This document shows positions 7,828 to 16,683 of a stretch of DNA of 64,000 bases, in pieces. The position numbers and the translations under genes are program-made. Source of the stretch: an uncultured Lachnospiraceae bacterium. GTDB lineage: Bacteria; Bacillota; Clostridia; Lachnospirales; Lachnospiraceae. Position 1 is the stretch's first letter; each line of letters starts with the position of its first letter. The stretch spans positions 1-64,000 of the forward strand of contig CANQVH010000012.1 of NCBI GenBank assembly GCA_947627245.1, in the 5' to 3' direction. Below the pieces are notes generated by a model, which did not search any database, was not told the DNA's origin, and saw only the letters and a program-made list of their open reading frames with translations.

Positions 7828-9021
7828 ATGATTAAGATTACTTTTACAGGAGATGTAATGTGCGAACATACTCGCCTGGATCAATACTGTAAGAACTGTA
7901 CATATGATTTTACACCGATTTTTGCGGATGTAAAACCAATCTTTAATAATAGTGATTATGTGGTTGCAAATTTAGAAACGCCCTTGGCAGGTAGAAATCT
8001 TGGATATTCTGAAAGAAACTACAGCTTTAACACTCCTGACGAGATGGCAACAGCTTTGAAGGAATGCGGTGTGGATTTTGTTACTACAGCCAATAACCAT
8101 GTTATGGACAGAGATGTTGTGGGTTTAGAGCGGACATTGGATGTTCTTGATGCTGCTGGAATCTCACATGCCGGTTCTTACAGAACAAATGAGACTCCTA
8201 AACCTTTTGTAACAACCATAGGTGATATTAAAGTCGCGTTCCTTTCCTATACATATGGAACAGAAGCATGCTTTAATAAGCATTACTTGAAAGAAAATCA
8301 ATTTCATATGGTCAATCTAACAAGGAATCAGGAATTGACGAATCCAATTAAGCGATATTTTCTTATTCATAGATCTATTCCTGCAAAGGCTTTTCGATTC
8401 ATGTACAGATTGGTTTCACCCACAAGGGCGAGACTGGATGTCAGTGAAAGAAAAGAAAAAGATACATATCAGAAAGAGCATCTATTGTCTGATATTAGCT
8501 ACTGCAAAGCTGCATCTGTTGATTTTATCGTAATGTGTTTACACAGCGGAGGGCAGTTCAACGAAGCACCGACAGACTACACGAAAAAGACGGTTGAATT
8601 CTGTCTCGCGAATGGAGTAGATGCTGTAGTCACAAATCACGAGCATAGAATACAGGGCACTCAGCTTTCTGGAAACCATATCGTTACATATTGCCTGGGG
8701 AATTTCACAAGCGATTATGGTATTTCAAGAAATCCAATGGATAGGCATGCGGAGTATTCTGCTTTGTTTCACTTATACCTGGACAAAGGAGATAAGATAA
8801 GGACGAAGAGTAGCGTTACCTTTGTGAAGTCTCATTTGAATGAAGAGGGAATCATTGTTACAACGCCTATTAGTCATTTGTATCGTTTGTGTGATGACGA
8901 GATTCGGAGAGAAGCATTAATGAAGGATAATCTTTGGTGCTTAAATACATTTTTTGGCCTTTCTTTAGAAGAAGCACCCATGCAAGAGGAATATGCTGCA
9001 GAGGAATACCTCCCGCACTAA
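7828..9021 (+). CDS. CapA family metallophosphatase-like protein
   Basis: A 397-residue CapA/PgsA-type protein, the family first linked to poly-gamma-glutamate capsules and built on a calcineurin-like phosphoesterase fold. Metal motifs are visible in order: FTGDVM, NLETPL, TANNHVMD, CLHSGGQF and VTNHEHRIQG. There is no signal peptide or membrane anchor, unlike the second CapA protein at 47266, so it probably works in the cytoplasm. Its place among ATP-grasp ligases, which also form amide bonds, suggests a shared role in adding amino acids to the polymer; that link is inferred. Confidence 0.86.
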   Translation: MIKITFTGDVMCEHTRLDQYCKNCTYDFTPIFADVKPIFNNSDYVVANLETPLAGRNLGYSERNYSFNTPDEMATALKECGVDFVTTANNHVMDRDVVGLERTLDVLDAAGISHAGSYRTNETPKPFVTTIGDIKVAFLSYTYGTEACFNKHYLKENQFHMVNLTRNQELTNPIKRYFLIHRSIPAKAFRFMYRLVSPTRARLDVSERKEKDTYQKEHLLSDISYCKAASVDFIVMCLHSGGQFNEAPTDYTKKTVEFCLANGVDAVVTNHEHRIQGTQLSGNHIVTYCLGNFTSDYGISRNPMDRHAEYSALFHLYLDKGDKIRTKSSVTFVKSHLNEEGIIVTTPISHLYRLCDDEIRREALMKDNLWCLNTFFGLSLEEAPMQEEYAAEEYLPH

Positions 9022-9057
9022 CTGCTATCCTGGAAATTCGTCAAGTGAGGTTAACAT

Positions 9058-10299
9058 ATGTATTTAATAATCTTAAGTCTGAACCCTGCAGATGAAATAT
9101 TTTTATCGAAGGAGATTGTTCACCTGAAGGATAAGTTTGATGTCATTTTTATTTCTCGTGATCGAGACAAATACGATAATGTAACAATCGAAACAAGCGA
9201 CGGAGTAAAATCATATGTTATTGATGATCCTCATGCTGGAAGAACGAGATGGGTGATGCATCTTTTTCTATCTTTATTTAAACCAGAAGTATGGAAAGAC
9301 TTGATTTATTTAATTAGAGAAAAATCATTGTCATTTATTACGGCCAGAAAACTTTTGTTTTATTCGGCTAGTACAGCAATTGATTCCCAAAAAATCATCG
9401 AAGTATTAAAAGAGAATGGAATAGCTTTAAAAGATAAATTTCTGCTGTATTCATATAGAATGAATACCGGAGCTCTAACAATTATTAAAGTGAGAAAGCA
9501 TTTCAATAATGCTAAATGTATCGCTAGAGCACATGGAGTGGATCTTTATGAGTATAGGCACGAAAAGAATTATCTTCCGCTTCGAAGAAAAATACTAGAA
9601 GAATTAGCTGCCTTATATTGTATATCTACTGATGGGAAGAAATATGTTGACCGTTATCAATATGAACATTGTAAGGTAGAAGTTTCACGACTGGGGACAG
9701 TTGATTGTGGGATTGAAAAAATAGATTTTTCAGATGATTTAACCCATAAGCCAATAATTGTTTCGTGCTCCCGTATTTCTCCAGAGAAAAGAATAGAGAA
9801 GATCATTGATGCACTGGCGTTGATTGATGATCAAATCCAGTGGATTCATATTGGAGACGGAGAGGCCTATGATGCATTGAAACAGTATGCACATGAGAAA
9901 CTGGATGTAAAACCCAACGTGAGCTTTGACATGGTTGGCAACATGGAGAATAGAGAGGTTTCCAGATTTTATGAGACTCATTACATTGATGGATTTGTTA
10001 ACGTGAGTTCTGTAGAAGGCATACCGATTTCAATAATGGAGGCCTGTTCGTTCGGCATCCCTATCATTGCAACAAATGTCGGAGGAACAGGAGAGATAGT
10101 AAAAGATAAGTATAATGGATATTTGCTTCCGGCAGATTTTGAAAGTAAGCTACTTGCTTCTACAATTCTATCCGTTATACATAATGAAGCAGATATATTT
10201 AGGATGAGACAAAATGCGAGAAAAGAATGGGAAGAACACTTTAATGAAGAACGAAACTATAAGTTGTTTTCTGAAAAGCTCTCTTTTTTATTTACTTGA
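9058..10299 (+). CDS. Glycosyltransferase family 4
   Basis: A 413-residue GT-B glycosyltransferase that would add one sugar of the repeat unit on the cytoplasmic face. The C-terminal lobe has SCSRISPEKRIEKII and the retaining GT4 signature EGIPISIMEACSFGIP, where the E-x7-E pair contacts the donor, then NVGGTGEIV. The N-terminal lobe is AT-rich and diverged. It is the only recognisable glycosyltransferase between the initiating transferase and the polymerase, which is few for a capsule locus and hints that others lie outside the window. Confidence 0.9.
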   Translation: MYLIILSLNPADEIFLSKEIVHLKDKFDVIFISRDRDKYDNVTIETSDGVKSYVIDDPHAGRTRWVMHLFLSLFKPEVWKDLIYLIREKSLSFITARKLLFYSASTAIDSQKIIEVLKENGIALKDKFLLYSYRMNTGALTIIKVRKHFNNAKCIARAHGVDLYEYRHEKNYLPLRRKILEELAALYCISTDGKKYVDRYQYEHCKVEVSRLGTVDCGIEKIDFSDDLTHKPIIVSCSRISPEKRIEKIIDALALIDDQIQWIHIGDGEAYDALKQYAHEKLDVKPNVSFDMVGNMENREVSRFYETHYIDGFVNVSSVEGIPISIMEACSFGIPIIATNVGGTGEIVKDKYNGYLLPADFESKLLASTILSVIHNEADIFRMRQNARKEWEEHFNEERNYKLFSEKLSFLFT

Positions 10300-10324
10300 A
10301 CATTAAAGGTATGAGGTGGAAATT

Positions 10325-11389
10325 ATGAGACCGTATGACATTGGGATGTTACGGACAAAACCGGTTAGCAAAGCAATTGCTTTTATATATTCAAAGACAT
10401 CAACAGGAAAAAAAGAATTGTCGGAGTTTACCAACCTTTGCGCCCGCCGTTTTCCTATAAAGACGTTTGATCTGAACAAACAGCAGATTCAATCATTATT
10501 TAAAGACTATGCTTATTTACGGTATAAGTTCGGCTTTTCTATGATTGATTACTTTTTGTATGAACTATATAGAGGATCTGAACTGGTAGAAAGTTTGTAC
10601 ATGTCTGATAGAGATAGAATAAAAATCCATTATAAGGTAAATCAATCTGACTACTTGCATTATTTTGGTGATAAAAAGGATTTTTACAATATATTTAAAG
10701 ATTACATGCAGAAGGATTGCATTTTCATTGAAAATGTGAATGACAAATCCAGCTTTGAAAAGTTTGTAGCAGATAAAGACAGGGTTGTTATCAAGCCCAG
10801 AGATGGACAAAGAGGAATTGGCGTGGAAATTGTTCAGGTGAATACTGAAGAACAGATCCAGCAAACTTGGGAAAAATGTCTGCAGGATAGATTGTTAGTA
10901 GAAGGTGTAATTAAGGGGTGCAAAGAGATCCAAACTTTTCATGAACTTTCATTAAATACTATAAGGATTTCAACTGTTTTGGATCCGCAAGGGAAAGCGC
11001 ATATCCTTTCGGCGACTATTCGAACAGGAACTGGTGCTCATGTAGTAGACAATGGTCATTCAGATGGTGTTTATGCTGCCATAGACGTTGATACGGGAAT
11101 GATATCAACAATAGGTTACAATGCGAATGGAGATAGATTCCCAGTACATCCGGATTCCGGCAAAGCTTTTGCAGGTTTTGTTGTTCCTTGTTGGGAACAG
11201 CTCAGAAATAAAGCAATTGAAGTGGCTGAGGTCATTCCTCAAATGAGATATATTGGGTGGGATTGGGTTCTGGATACGAATCATAAATGGCTTTTAATTG
11301 AGGGAAATGAGCCCGGAGGTATTGATGTACATCAGCATCCTGGCTTTGTAATGAAAAAAAGGCAATATATGAAAGAATTGGGGTTATAA
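10325..11389 (+). CDS. Sugar-transfer associated ATP-grasp protein (copy 3)
   Basis: The third paralogue, about 354 residues. I chose the ATG at 10325, preceded by AGGTGG at normal spacing, instead of the GTG at 10316 used by the track. Motifs follow the family order: VVIKPRDGQRGIGVEIV, LSLNTIRISTVLD, DNGHSDGVYAAI, IGWDWVLD and LIEGNEPGGIDVHQHPG. The end motif EGNEPGG differs from copies 1 (EYNVCPG) and 2 (EGNDNW). The substrate is unknown; ligation of an amino compound to the glycan is the working inference. Confidence 0.83.
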   Translation: MRPYDIGMLRTKPVSKAIAFIYSKTSTGKKELSEFTNLCARRFPIKTFDLNKQQIQSLFKDYAYLRYKFGFSMIDYFLYELYRGSELVESLYMSDRDRIKIHYKVNQSDYLHYFGDKKDFYNIFKDYMQKDCIFIENVNDKSSFEKFVADKDRVVIKPRDGQRGIGVEIVQVNTEEQIQQTWEKCLQDRLLVEGVIKGCKEIQTFHELSLNTIRISTVLDPQGKAHILSATIRTGTGAHVVDNGHSDGVYAAIDVDTGMISTIGYNANGDRFPVHPDSGKAFAGFVVPCWEQLRNKAIEVAEVIPQMRYIGWDWVLDTNHKWLLIEGNEPGGIDVHQHPGFVMKKRQYMKELGL

Positions 11390-11407
11390 ATGGAGGTGAG
11401 TTGTTAG

Positions 11408-12856
11408 GTGATTAAACTGCGAGAAATGATGTTTGTAGCAGCTTTACTTGTGCTTGGCATGGTAAGCATAGTTCTTAATAATAATGCTACATATTTTTGC
11501 ACACTTATATTATTTGCTGCCGGCTTCGCCTTTTTGCTTAAAGATATGGAGAATAATGTGTTTATGCTTGCCTTCTTGGTTAGCTTTTTCACTTTCCTTT
11601 TAGGATCTGAAGCCTTTTGGCTATTGGGATGGGCAGATAATAAGTATTTATTTCCGCAAAAAGTAAATAATCATGCGTATGTTTCTATTACTATTTCAGT
11701 GATGTTCTTGTTCCTTTCATATATTTTTACTAACGCGCATTTAAGAAAGCGATATCCTATTACTGAAAAAGAAACAGTTTTATCTAAGCGTGTCTTGTCA
11801 ATTAGAAGAGTAAGCTTATTTTTCTATTACGGATTACTTGCTTTTAAGATAATAATCAATCTATCAGAGCTGATTTTTGTTAGGATGTTTAGCTATTCAA
11901 GTTTATATGCAGAATACAATTTTCAAGGTCCAAGTATATTTATAAAATTAGCGGACATGTGCACGTTGTCTTTTTTCGTTTTCCTGGGGACACTTCCTTC
12001 AAAAAAGGAATGTAGAATTCCGGTTTTTTTGTATTTATGTGTAACTGGAATAACCTTCTTCTCAGGAAGAAGAAATGACTTGATAATAGCTTTATTGCTA
12101 GTATTTGTGTACTATTGCATAAGAAATAAGATGAATAGTGGAAACGCGGTGTGGATATCACGAAAGAGAATTTATGTGATTGTTTTACTCATGCCGTTGC
12201 TTCTGAGCCTACTGTCCGCAGTTAGTGGGCTTAGATTAGGGACTCAAGATAATATTTCCATATCGTATTTCAAGGGGATTGGTGATTTCTTCTCCCAGCA
12301 GGGTTTTTCAATTAATATAATCAAATGGGGAAAATCTTTGGAAGACAGTATACCGGATAAAATATATTCATTGGGCCAAACTTACGAATTTTTTACAACT
12401 AAAAATTTCGTGGCCAGGTTACTGTTTGACTTTAAATCTTTTTCTGGACAGACTGTTGAAAGGGCTCTTGAAGGACATAGATTTTCTTACCTTTTGTCAT
12501 ACCTGGTTTTTCCATGGTCATATGAGCATGGATATGGCGTAGGAAGCTGTTATATTGCTGAGGCATACCATGACTTCGGATATTTAGGTATTGCATTAAT
12601 AAACTCTATTTATGGTTTCTTATTCGCAAATTTTAACTACATAAAGTATAGAGGTCCCATTTTCATGGGAATCTCCCTTCTCATGATGCAAAGTCTACTG
12701 ATAGCACCAAGAGCATATGCAGATGGCTTTATTGGTTCGGTGCTGGATTTCTCCAATCTCGAAATATTGTTATTAATATGGGTGATTTCAAAATATTTCG
12801 TCAATCAGCGTAACGGTAGAAACATGATTTCAAGGGAGTCGTATCAAAAAATATGA
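11408..12856 (+). CDS. Wzy-like polysaccharide polymerase / O-antigen ligase-type membrane protein
   Basis: A 482-residue protein with about 10-12 hydrophobic segments and a large extracytoplasmic loop in the second half, the layout of Wzy polymerases that join lipid-linked repeat units outside the membrane. It begins with GTG at 11408 after GGAGGTGAG. A FFSGRRNDLIIALLL segment resembles the conserved region of the oligosaccharide repeat unit polymerase family. It overlaps the flippase gene by 4 nt. Sequence conservation in this class is low, so the call rests on topology and context. Confidence 0.8.
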   Translation: MIKLREMMFVAALLVLGMVSIVLNNNATYFCTLILFAAGFAFLLKDMENNVFMLAFLVSFFTFLLGSEAFWLLGWADNKYLFPQKVNNHAYVSITISVMFLFLSYIFTNAHLRKRYPITEKETVLSKRVLSIRRVSLFFYYGLLAFKIIINLSELIFVRMFSYSSLYAEYNFQGPSIFIKLADMCTLSFFVFLGTLPSKKECRIPVFLYLCVTGITFFSGRRNDLIIALLLVFVYYCIRNKMNSGNAVWISRKRIYVIVLLMPLLLSLLSAVSGLRLGTQDNISISYFKGIGDFFSQQGFSINIIKWGKSLEDSIPDKIYSLGQTYEFFTTKNFVARLLFDFKSFSGQTVERALEGHRFSYLLSYLVFPWSYEHGYGVGSCYIAEAYHDFGYLGIALINSIYGFLFANFNYIKYRGPIFMGISLLMMQSLLIAPRAYADGFIGSVLDFSNLEILLLIWVISKYFVNQRNGRNMISRESYQKI

Positions 12857-14370
12857 ATAACAATAGTAACACAAGAAAATCTTCTTATAATATTGTAACG
12901 GATATTGTAGGAAAGGTGCTTCTTCTTGTCATGAGCATCATAATACCAAAGCTATACATAGACAATTATGGGTCTGACTTAAATGGCTTACTGAACTCGT
13001 TAAATGGTATTTTTGTCTATTTAAATTTGCTTGAGGCTGGCATAGGTAGTGCCTCAATTCAAGCACTGTATAAGCCAATAACGCAAAATGATCATCATAA
13101 AATTAACGAGATTCTTTCTGCAACTAGAGGTTTTTACCTCCGGAACGGTTTTTTCTTCCTTGCTGGTTTAGTTGCTGTATCTTTAGGGTATCCGTCTTTT
13201 GTCCATTCAAGGATCGAGTTTTGGACTATTGTTCTGCTTGTTATTTTAAGCGGCGCACCATATATAGTTAAATTCTTTTTCCAAGGGAAATATACTGTAC
13301 TTTTAACAGCAGACAATAGGCTGTACATTTTAAACGTAGTAACTCATGGCGTTCACATTGCAGCTAACATAATTAAAGCTGTTTTGCTGATCCATCATGT
13401 TAATATCATCTTGGTTCAAGGTGTATTTGCATGCCTGTATCTGCTTCAGGTTATAGTAATAGCCGCTTATGTGAATAAGAATTATAAATATTTATCATTT
13501 TCGGAAACACCTGACAAGCTCGCACTATCTAAGAGCAGGTCGGCATTAATTCATGAATTTGCCTATGTCATCTTCAATAATACCGATGTTCTTTTGCTAA
13601 CATATTTCGCGAACTTAGAAACCGTGAGCGTTTACAGTGTATATAACATGATCTTCGCACAAATTACACTTTTGCTTCAATCAATAACGACCGGAAGTAA
13701 TTCAGGACTAGGTCAGTTGATGGCAACAGATCATGACAGATATAACAGGGTTTTTGAAAGTTTTGAATATACTTTTCAGTGCTTTGCTTGTTTTGTGCTT
13801 ATAAGCGTGGGCGTAATGACACCATCATTTGTTAAACTCTATACGATTAAAGCTACCGATGCCAACTATCTACTACCCGGTTTGGCCCTGTTATTTGCTG
13901 AAATCCAAATTCTCAATTTAATCAGGTGGCCTGGAGTGGGCTCAATTAAAGCGGCGGGATTGTTTAAAGAAACACAGTATAGAGCTCTGGCAGAGGTTTT
14001 CATCAATATTGTCGTATCTATAGTTCTAATACAGAAATACCAGATTTATGGAGTTCTTTTGGGGACGATTGTAGCGCTTCTTTATAGAACTTTTGATGTC
14101 ATAGTGTTTACAAGAAAGTATATATTGGAGACAAGAATTAGTGATGCAATAATAAAGACAGGCGTTTTGCTTATCTTATCAACAGCAATATTACTAGCTG
14201 AAACAAGAGTTAATGTTACATGTAGTGGGTATTTCAGTTTTGTAATTAAGGGTTGTATTGTATTTGCAATAAATATGCTGCTCTTTGTTGTGTATTCATT
14301 GCTGACCAATTTTCGTGGTTTTACCTCAATTATTAGGCTGGTGAAGAGCAGAGTGTTCCACGGAGGGTAA
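12853..14370 (+). CDS. Wzx-like flippase, polysaccharide biosynthesis (MOP superfamily)
   Basis: 505 residues with about 12-14 membrane helices, fitting a MATE/MOP-superfamily lipid-oligosaccharide flippase. The N-terminal part (IVTDIVGKVLLLVMSIIIPK, then NYGSDLNGLLNSLNGIFVYL) matches the usual first two helices and loop of Wzx proteins. It starts in an ATGA overlap with the polymerase, so flippase and polymerase are probably made together. A second flippase in the decayed cassette at 18377 is broken, leaving this copy as the working one. Confidence 0.88.
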   Translation: MNNNSNTRKSSYNIVTDIVGKVLLLVMSIIIPKLYIDNYGSDLNGLLNSLNGIFVYLNLLEAGIGSASIQALYKPITQNDHHKINEILSATRGFYLRNGFFFLAGLVAVSLGYPSFVHSRIEFWTIVLLVILSGAPYIVKFFFQGKYTVLLTADNRLYILNVVTHGVHIAANIIKAVLLIHHVNIILVQGVFACLYLLQVIVIAAYVNKNYKYLSFSETPDKLALSKSRSALIHEFAYVIFNNTDVLLLTYFANLETVSVYSVYNMIFAQITLLLQSITTGSNSGLGQLMATDHDRYNRVFESFEYTFQCFACFVLISVGVMTPSFVKLYTIKATDANYLLPGLALLFAEIQILNLIRWPGVGSIKAAGLFKETQYRALAEVFINIVVSIVLIQKYQIYGVLLGTIVALLYRTFDVIVFTRKYILETRISDAIIKTGVLLILSTAILLAETRVNVTCSGYFSFVIKGCIVFAINMLLFVVYSLLTNFRGFTSIIRLVKSRVFHGG

Positions 14371-14387
14371 TTCATTGATGAAGTGCT

Positions 14388-15266
14388 ATGAAAGAGAAGT
14401 TATACCTTATACCAGCAGATTTTAATCTCACAATCGCTGTAGTCTCCGATATGTATGCAAGAGATGGCTCGGAGGTTATACGATCATTAAAAAATCAAAA
14501 ACCTGATTTGATAGCGATTCCTGGTGATTTCGTCCAGAAAAAAAGACCACAGGAACATGGAAAGATGTTGGATGTTCCAATTGTTGCGTTCCAAAAAAGT
14601 GTAATGCCTTTTCTGACGTTTTGTGCAGAAATGGCCCCTACATATGTTTCACTTGGGAATCATGAAGCTGTTTTGGATGAAGACGATCTTGCACTAGTTG
14701 AGTCTTCTGGGGTTATTGTTTTGGATAATACATTTCGGCGAATTAGCGATGATGTTGTTATCGGAGGACTGACTGCAACCGCTGGTCATGTGTTAAATTA
14801 TAGGGGGTATAAGACGGCATGGATCAGCACCTATGGGCGAACAGAAAGGTATCCAAGCAGAAATAACGAAGAAATGCCGAAATGGTTTGATGTGGAATCA
14901 AAATGGTTAGAAGCATTCGAACAGCAAGACGGGTATAAGATTTTATTAAATCACCATCCCGAATATTGGAGTTTAAGAGAGCCCTATTTATCCGAACGCA
15001 AAATAGATCTTGTATTGTCAGGACATGCTCACGGAGGGCAGATACGTCTTTTTAATAGAGGGTTGTATGCTCCTGGGCAAGGTTTTTTCCCTAAATACAC
15101 AAAAGGATTGTTCACAGGAAAATACGGAAGATTAGTTGTTTCGGCAGGACTGTGCAACACTTCTGGGATACTTCCAAGACTATTTAATCCAACAGAAGTA
15201 GTGTATGTAAAAATTTGCAATAATATGTACCTTAATACGGATGCAAAGAATTCTATGATGTTATAA
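14388..15266 (+). CDS. Metallophosphoesterase (calcineurin-like), first motif altered
   Basis: 292 residues of the YkuE/YaeI-like phosphoesterase type. Visible motifs are IPGDFVQ, LGNHEA, LLNHHPEY and LSGHAHGGQIRLF, which supply most of the two-metal centre. The usual first motif D-x-H is SDMYARDG here, with Tyr where His is expected, so metal binding or activity may differ. There is no clear signal peptide. It follows the flippase by 17 nt and may act on a lipid-linked or nucleotide-linked intermediate; this is inferred from position. Confidence 0.84.
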   Translation: MKEKLYLIPADFNLTIAVVSDMYARDGSEVIRSLKNQKPDLIAIPGDFVQKKRPQEHGKMLDVPIVAFQKSVMPFLTFCAEMAPTYVSLGNHEAVLDEDDLALVESSGVIVLDNTFRRISDDVVIGGLTATAGHVLNYRGYKTAWISTYGRTERYPSRNNEEMPKWFDVESKWLEAFEQQDGYKILLNHHPEYWSLREPYLSERKIDLVLSGHAHGGQIRLFNRGLYAPGQGFFPKYTKGLFTGKYGRLVVSAGLCNTSGILPRLFNPTEVVYVKICNNMYLNTDAKNSMML

Positions 15267-15397
15267 CTAACTGAGAGGTGATGTCATGTTTTAACCTAAC
15301 ATATTTCCTCGAGTTCCGACCACGGCAGGAGTATATATTGTCATTGTCCACAGTATCTGAATTGTATTGAACCACGATATTAAAAAGAAAGGAGATT

Positions 15398-15425
15398 ATG
15401 ATGTTTTTGCTTATATAAACATCAT
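15398..15425 (+). promoter_or_regulatory. Perfect 9-bp hairpin with a 6-codon frame between SD and next gene
   Basis: ATGATGTTT (15398-15406) and AAACATCAT (15417-15425) are exact inverted repeats with a 10-nt loop. A good ribosome site AAAGGAGA lies just upstream, but the next real gene starts only at 15438 and has no site of its own. The mini-frame ATGATGTTTTTGCTTATATAA (MMFLLI) would start inside the hairpin. Either the hairpin brings the ribosome site close to 15438, or the mini-frame is translated and coupled to it. Confidence 0.45.
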
Positions 15426-15437
15426 ACAAGTTAAGTA

Positions 15438-16397
15438 ATGAAAACTGTAGGTTTTCCCATTAGTCCGAAAGAAAATGAAAATAGAAGAGCAATTGTTCCG
15501 GCAGATATTTCTTGTTTGGAACACCCTGAACTTGTTTATGTGGAAGCAGGATTTGGCACAGTAATTGGCATTTCTAATGAGGAATATGAAGCCACGGGTG
15601 CACATATATGCTCCCACGAAGAAGCCATAAGGCAGGACATTGTCTGTGACCCTAAAATAGGCGATGCTGATTATCTTGAGAAAATGCATGCTGGACAAAC
15701 AATTTTTGGTTGGGTGCATGCGACCCAAAACCGTGACATAACAGATAAGATTATCAATAATAAACTCACTGCCTATGCATGGGAAAACATGTTCGAAATG
15801 GGTAGACATGTTTTCTGGTTTAATAATGAGCTTGCAGGTGAAGCGGCTGTCATCAATGGCTTCCAATGCTATGGACAGCTCCCCTATGGACTGGAGGTTG
15901 CTGTCATCGGTAATGGAAATACAGCTCGCGGCGCTTGCCGCGTACTAAATATGCTTGGCGCTCATGTCATGCAGTACAATAGACGGCAGGAGCAACTACT
16001 TCGCCGGGAAATCAAGAATTATGATGTTATTGTAAACTGCATTCTTTGGGATGTTAATCGTAAGGATCATGTCATTTATAGAACTGATCTTAAACGGATG
16101 AAGAGAAATGCGATGATTATCGATGTTAGCTGTGATCGTCATGGAGGAATCGAAACGAGCGAACCTACAACAATTGAAAATCCGACTTATGTTGTGGATG
16201 GGATTCTCCATTATGCGGTTGATCATACGCCATCGTTCTTCTATAAGACGTTTTCCTTTAACAACTCAAAAATTATATTACCGTATATTCAAGAATTAAT
16301 GAATGGTGAAGAAGGACAAGTTTTGAAGGACTGTTTGATTATTAAAACAGGTGTGATTATTGACCAGGAGATTAACAGATACCAGAATAGGATTTGA
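15438..16397 (+). CDS. N5-(carboxyethyl)ornithine synthase-like NADP-dependent enzyme
   Basis: 319 residues, close to the ~313 of known carboxyethylornithine synthases, which reductively condense pyruvate with the side-chain amine of ornithine or lysine to give opine-like amino acids. The N-terminus (MKTVGFPISPKENENRRAIV) is the alanine-dehydrogenase/PNT fold typical of this enzyme, with AGFGTVIGISNEEY next and the nucleotide-binding VAVIGNGNTARGACRVL in the second half. In this locus the product could be a carboxyethyl-amino acid attached to the glycan by one of the ATP-grasp enzymes. The family call is strong; the role in decoration is inference. Confidence 0.85.
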   Translation: MKTVGFPISPKENENRRAIVPADISCLEHPELVYVEAGFGTVIGISNEEYEATGAHICSHEEAIRQDIVCDPKIGDADYLEKMHAGQTIFGWVHATQNRDITDKIINNKLTAYAWENMFEMGRHVFWFNNELAGEAAVINGFQCYGQLPYGLEVAVIGNGNTARGACRVLNMLGAHVMQYNRRQEQLLRREIKNYDVIVNCILWDVNRKDHVIYRTDLKRMKRNAMIIDVSCDRHGGIETSEPTTIENPTYVVDGILHYAVDHTPSFFYKTFSFNNSKIILPYIQELMNGEEGQVLKDCLIIKTGVIIDQEINRYQNRI

Positions 16398-16502
16398 GAA
16401 ATGAATAACTGTCCACATGGCACAGTATATGGAGCAATTTCTTGGCAACGTAATTAGTGTCTGCTTGTTAATTAAATAACTATTAAAATGTGACGTAAAT
16501 AC

Positions 16503-16531
16503 ATGACATTTAACCACATATATGATATAAT
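16503..16531 (+). promoter_or_regulatory. Predicted sigma-A promoter upstream of IS200/IS605 element
   Basis: ATGACA and TATAAT separated by 17 nt, in an AT-rich stretch between the CEO synthase-like gene and the insertion element. It could once have driven the decayed cassette downstream, now separated by the insertion. Confidence 0.45.
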
Positions 16532-16642
16532 AAGTGCAAAGCTATTTTCCTTTTGAACGAATCAATTTTGCATTTAATAACGAGAAGCGCGTAGAGCGCT
16601 TCGAGTAGTGGGTTTAATTCCCCGCTGCTTGCAGCGGAGGAG

Positions 16643-16671
16643 CCTCCTGTGTATAATAGATACACAGGAGG
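16643..16671 (+). promoter_or_regulatory. 12-bp hairpin sequestering the tnpA ribosome site
   Basis: CCTCCTGTGTAT (16643-16654) pairs perfectly with ATACACAGGAGG (16660-16671) around a 5-nt loop. The 3' arm contains the AGGAGG Shine-Dalgarno for tnpA at 16684, so the fold would hide it and keep transposase translation low, as known for IS200 leaders. Confidence 0.75.
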
Positions 16672-16683
16672 ACGGATCACAAA

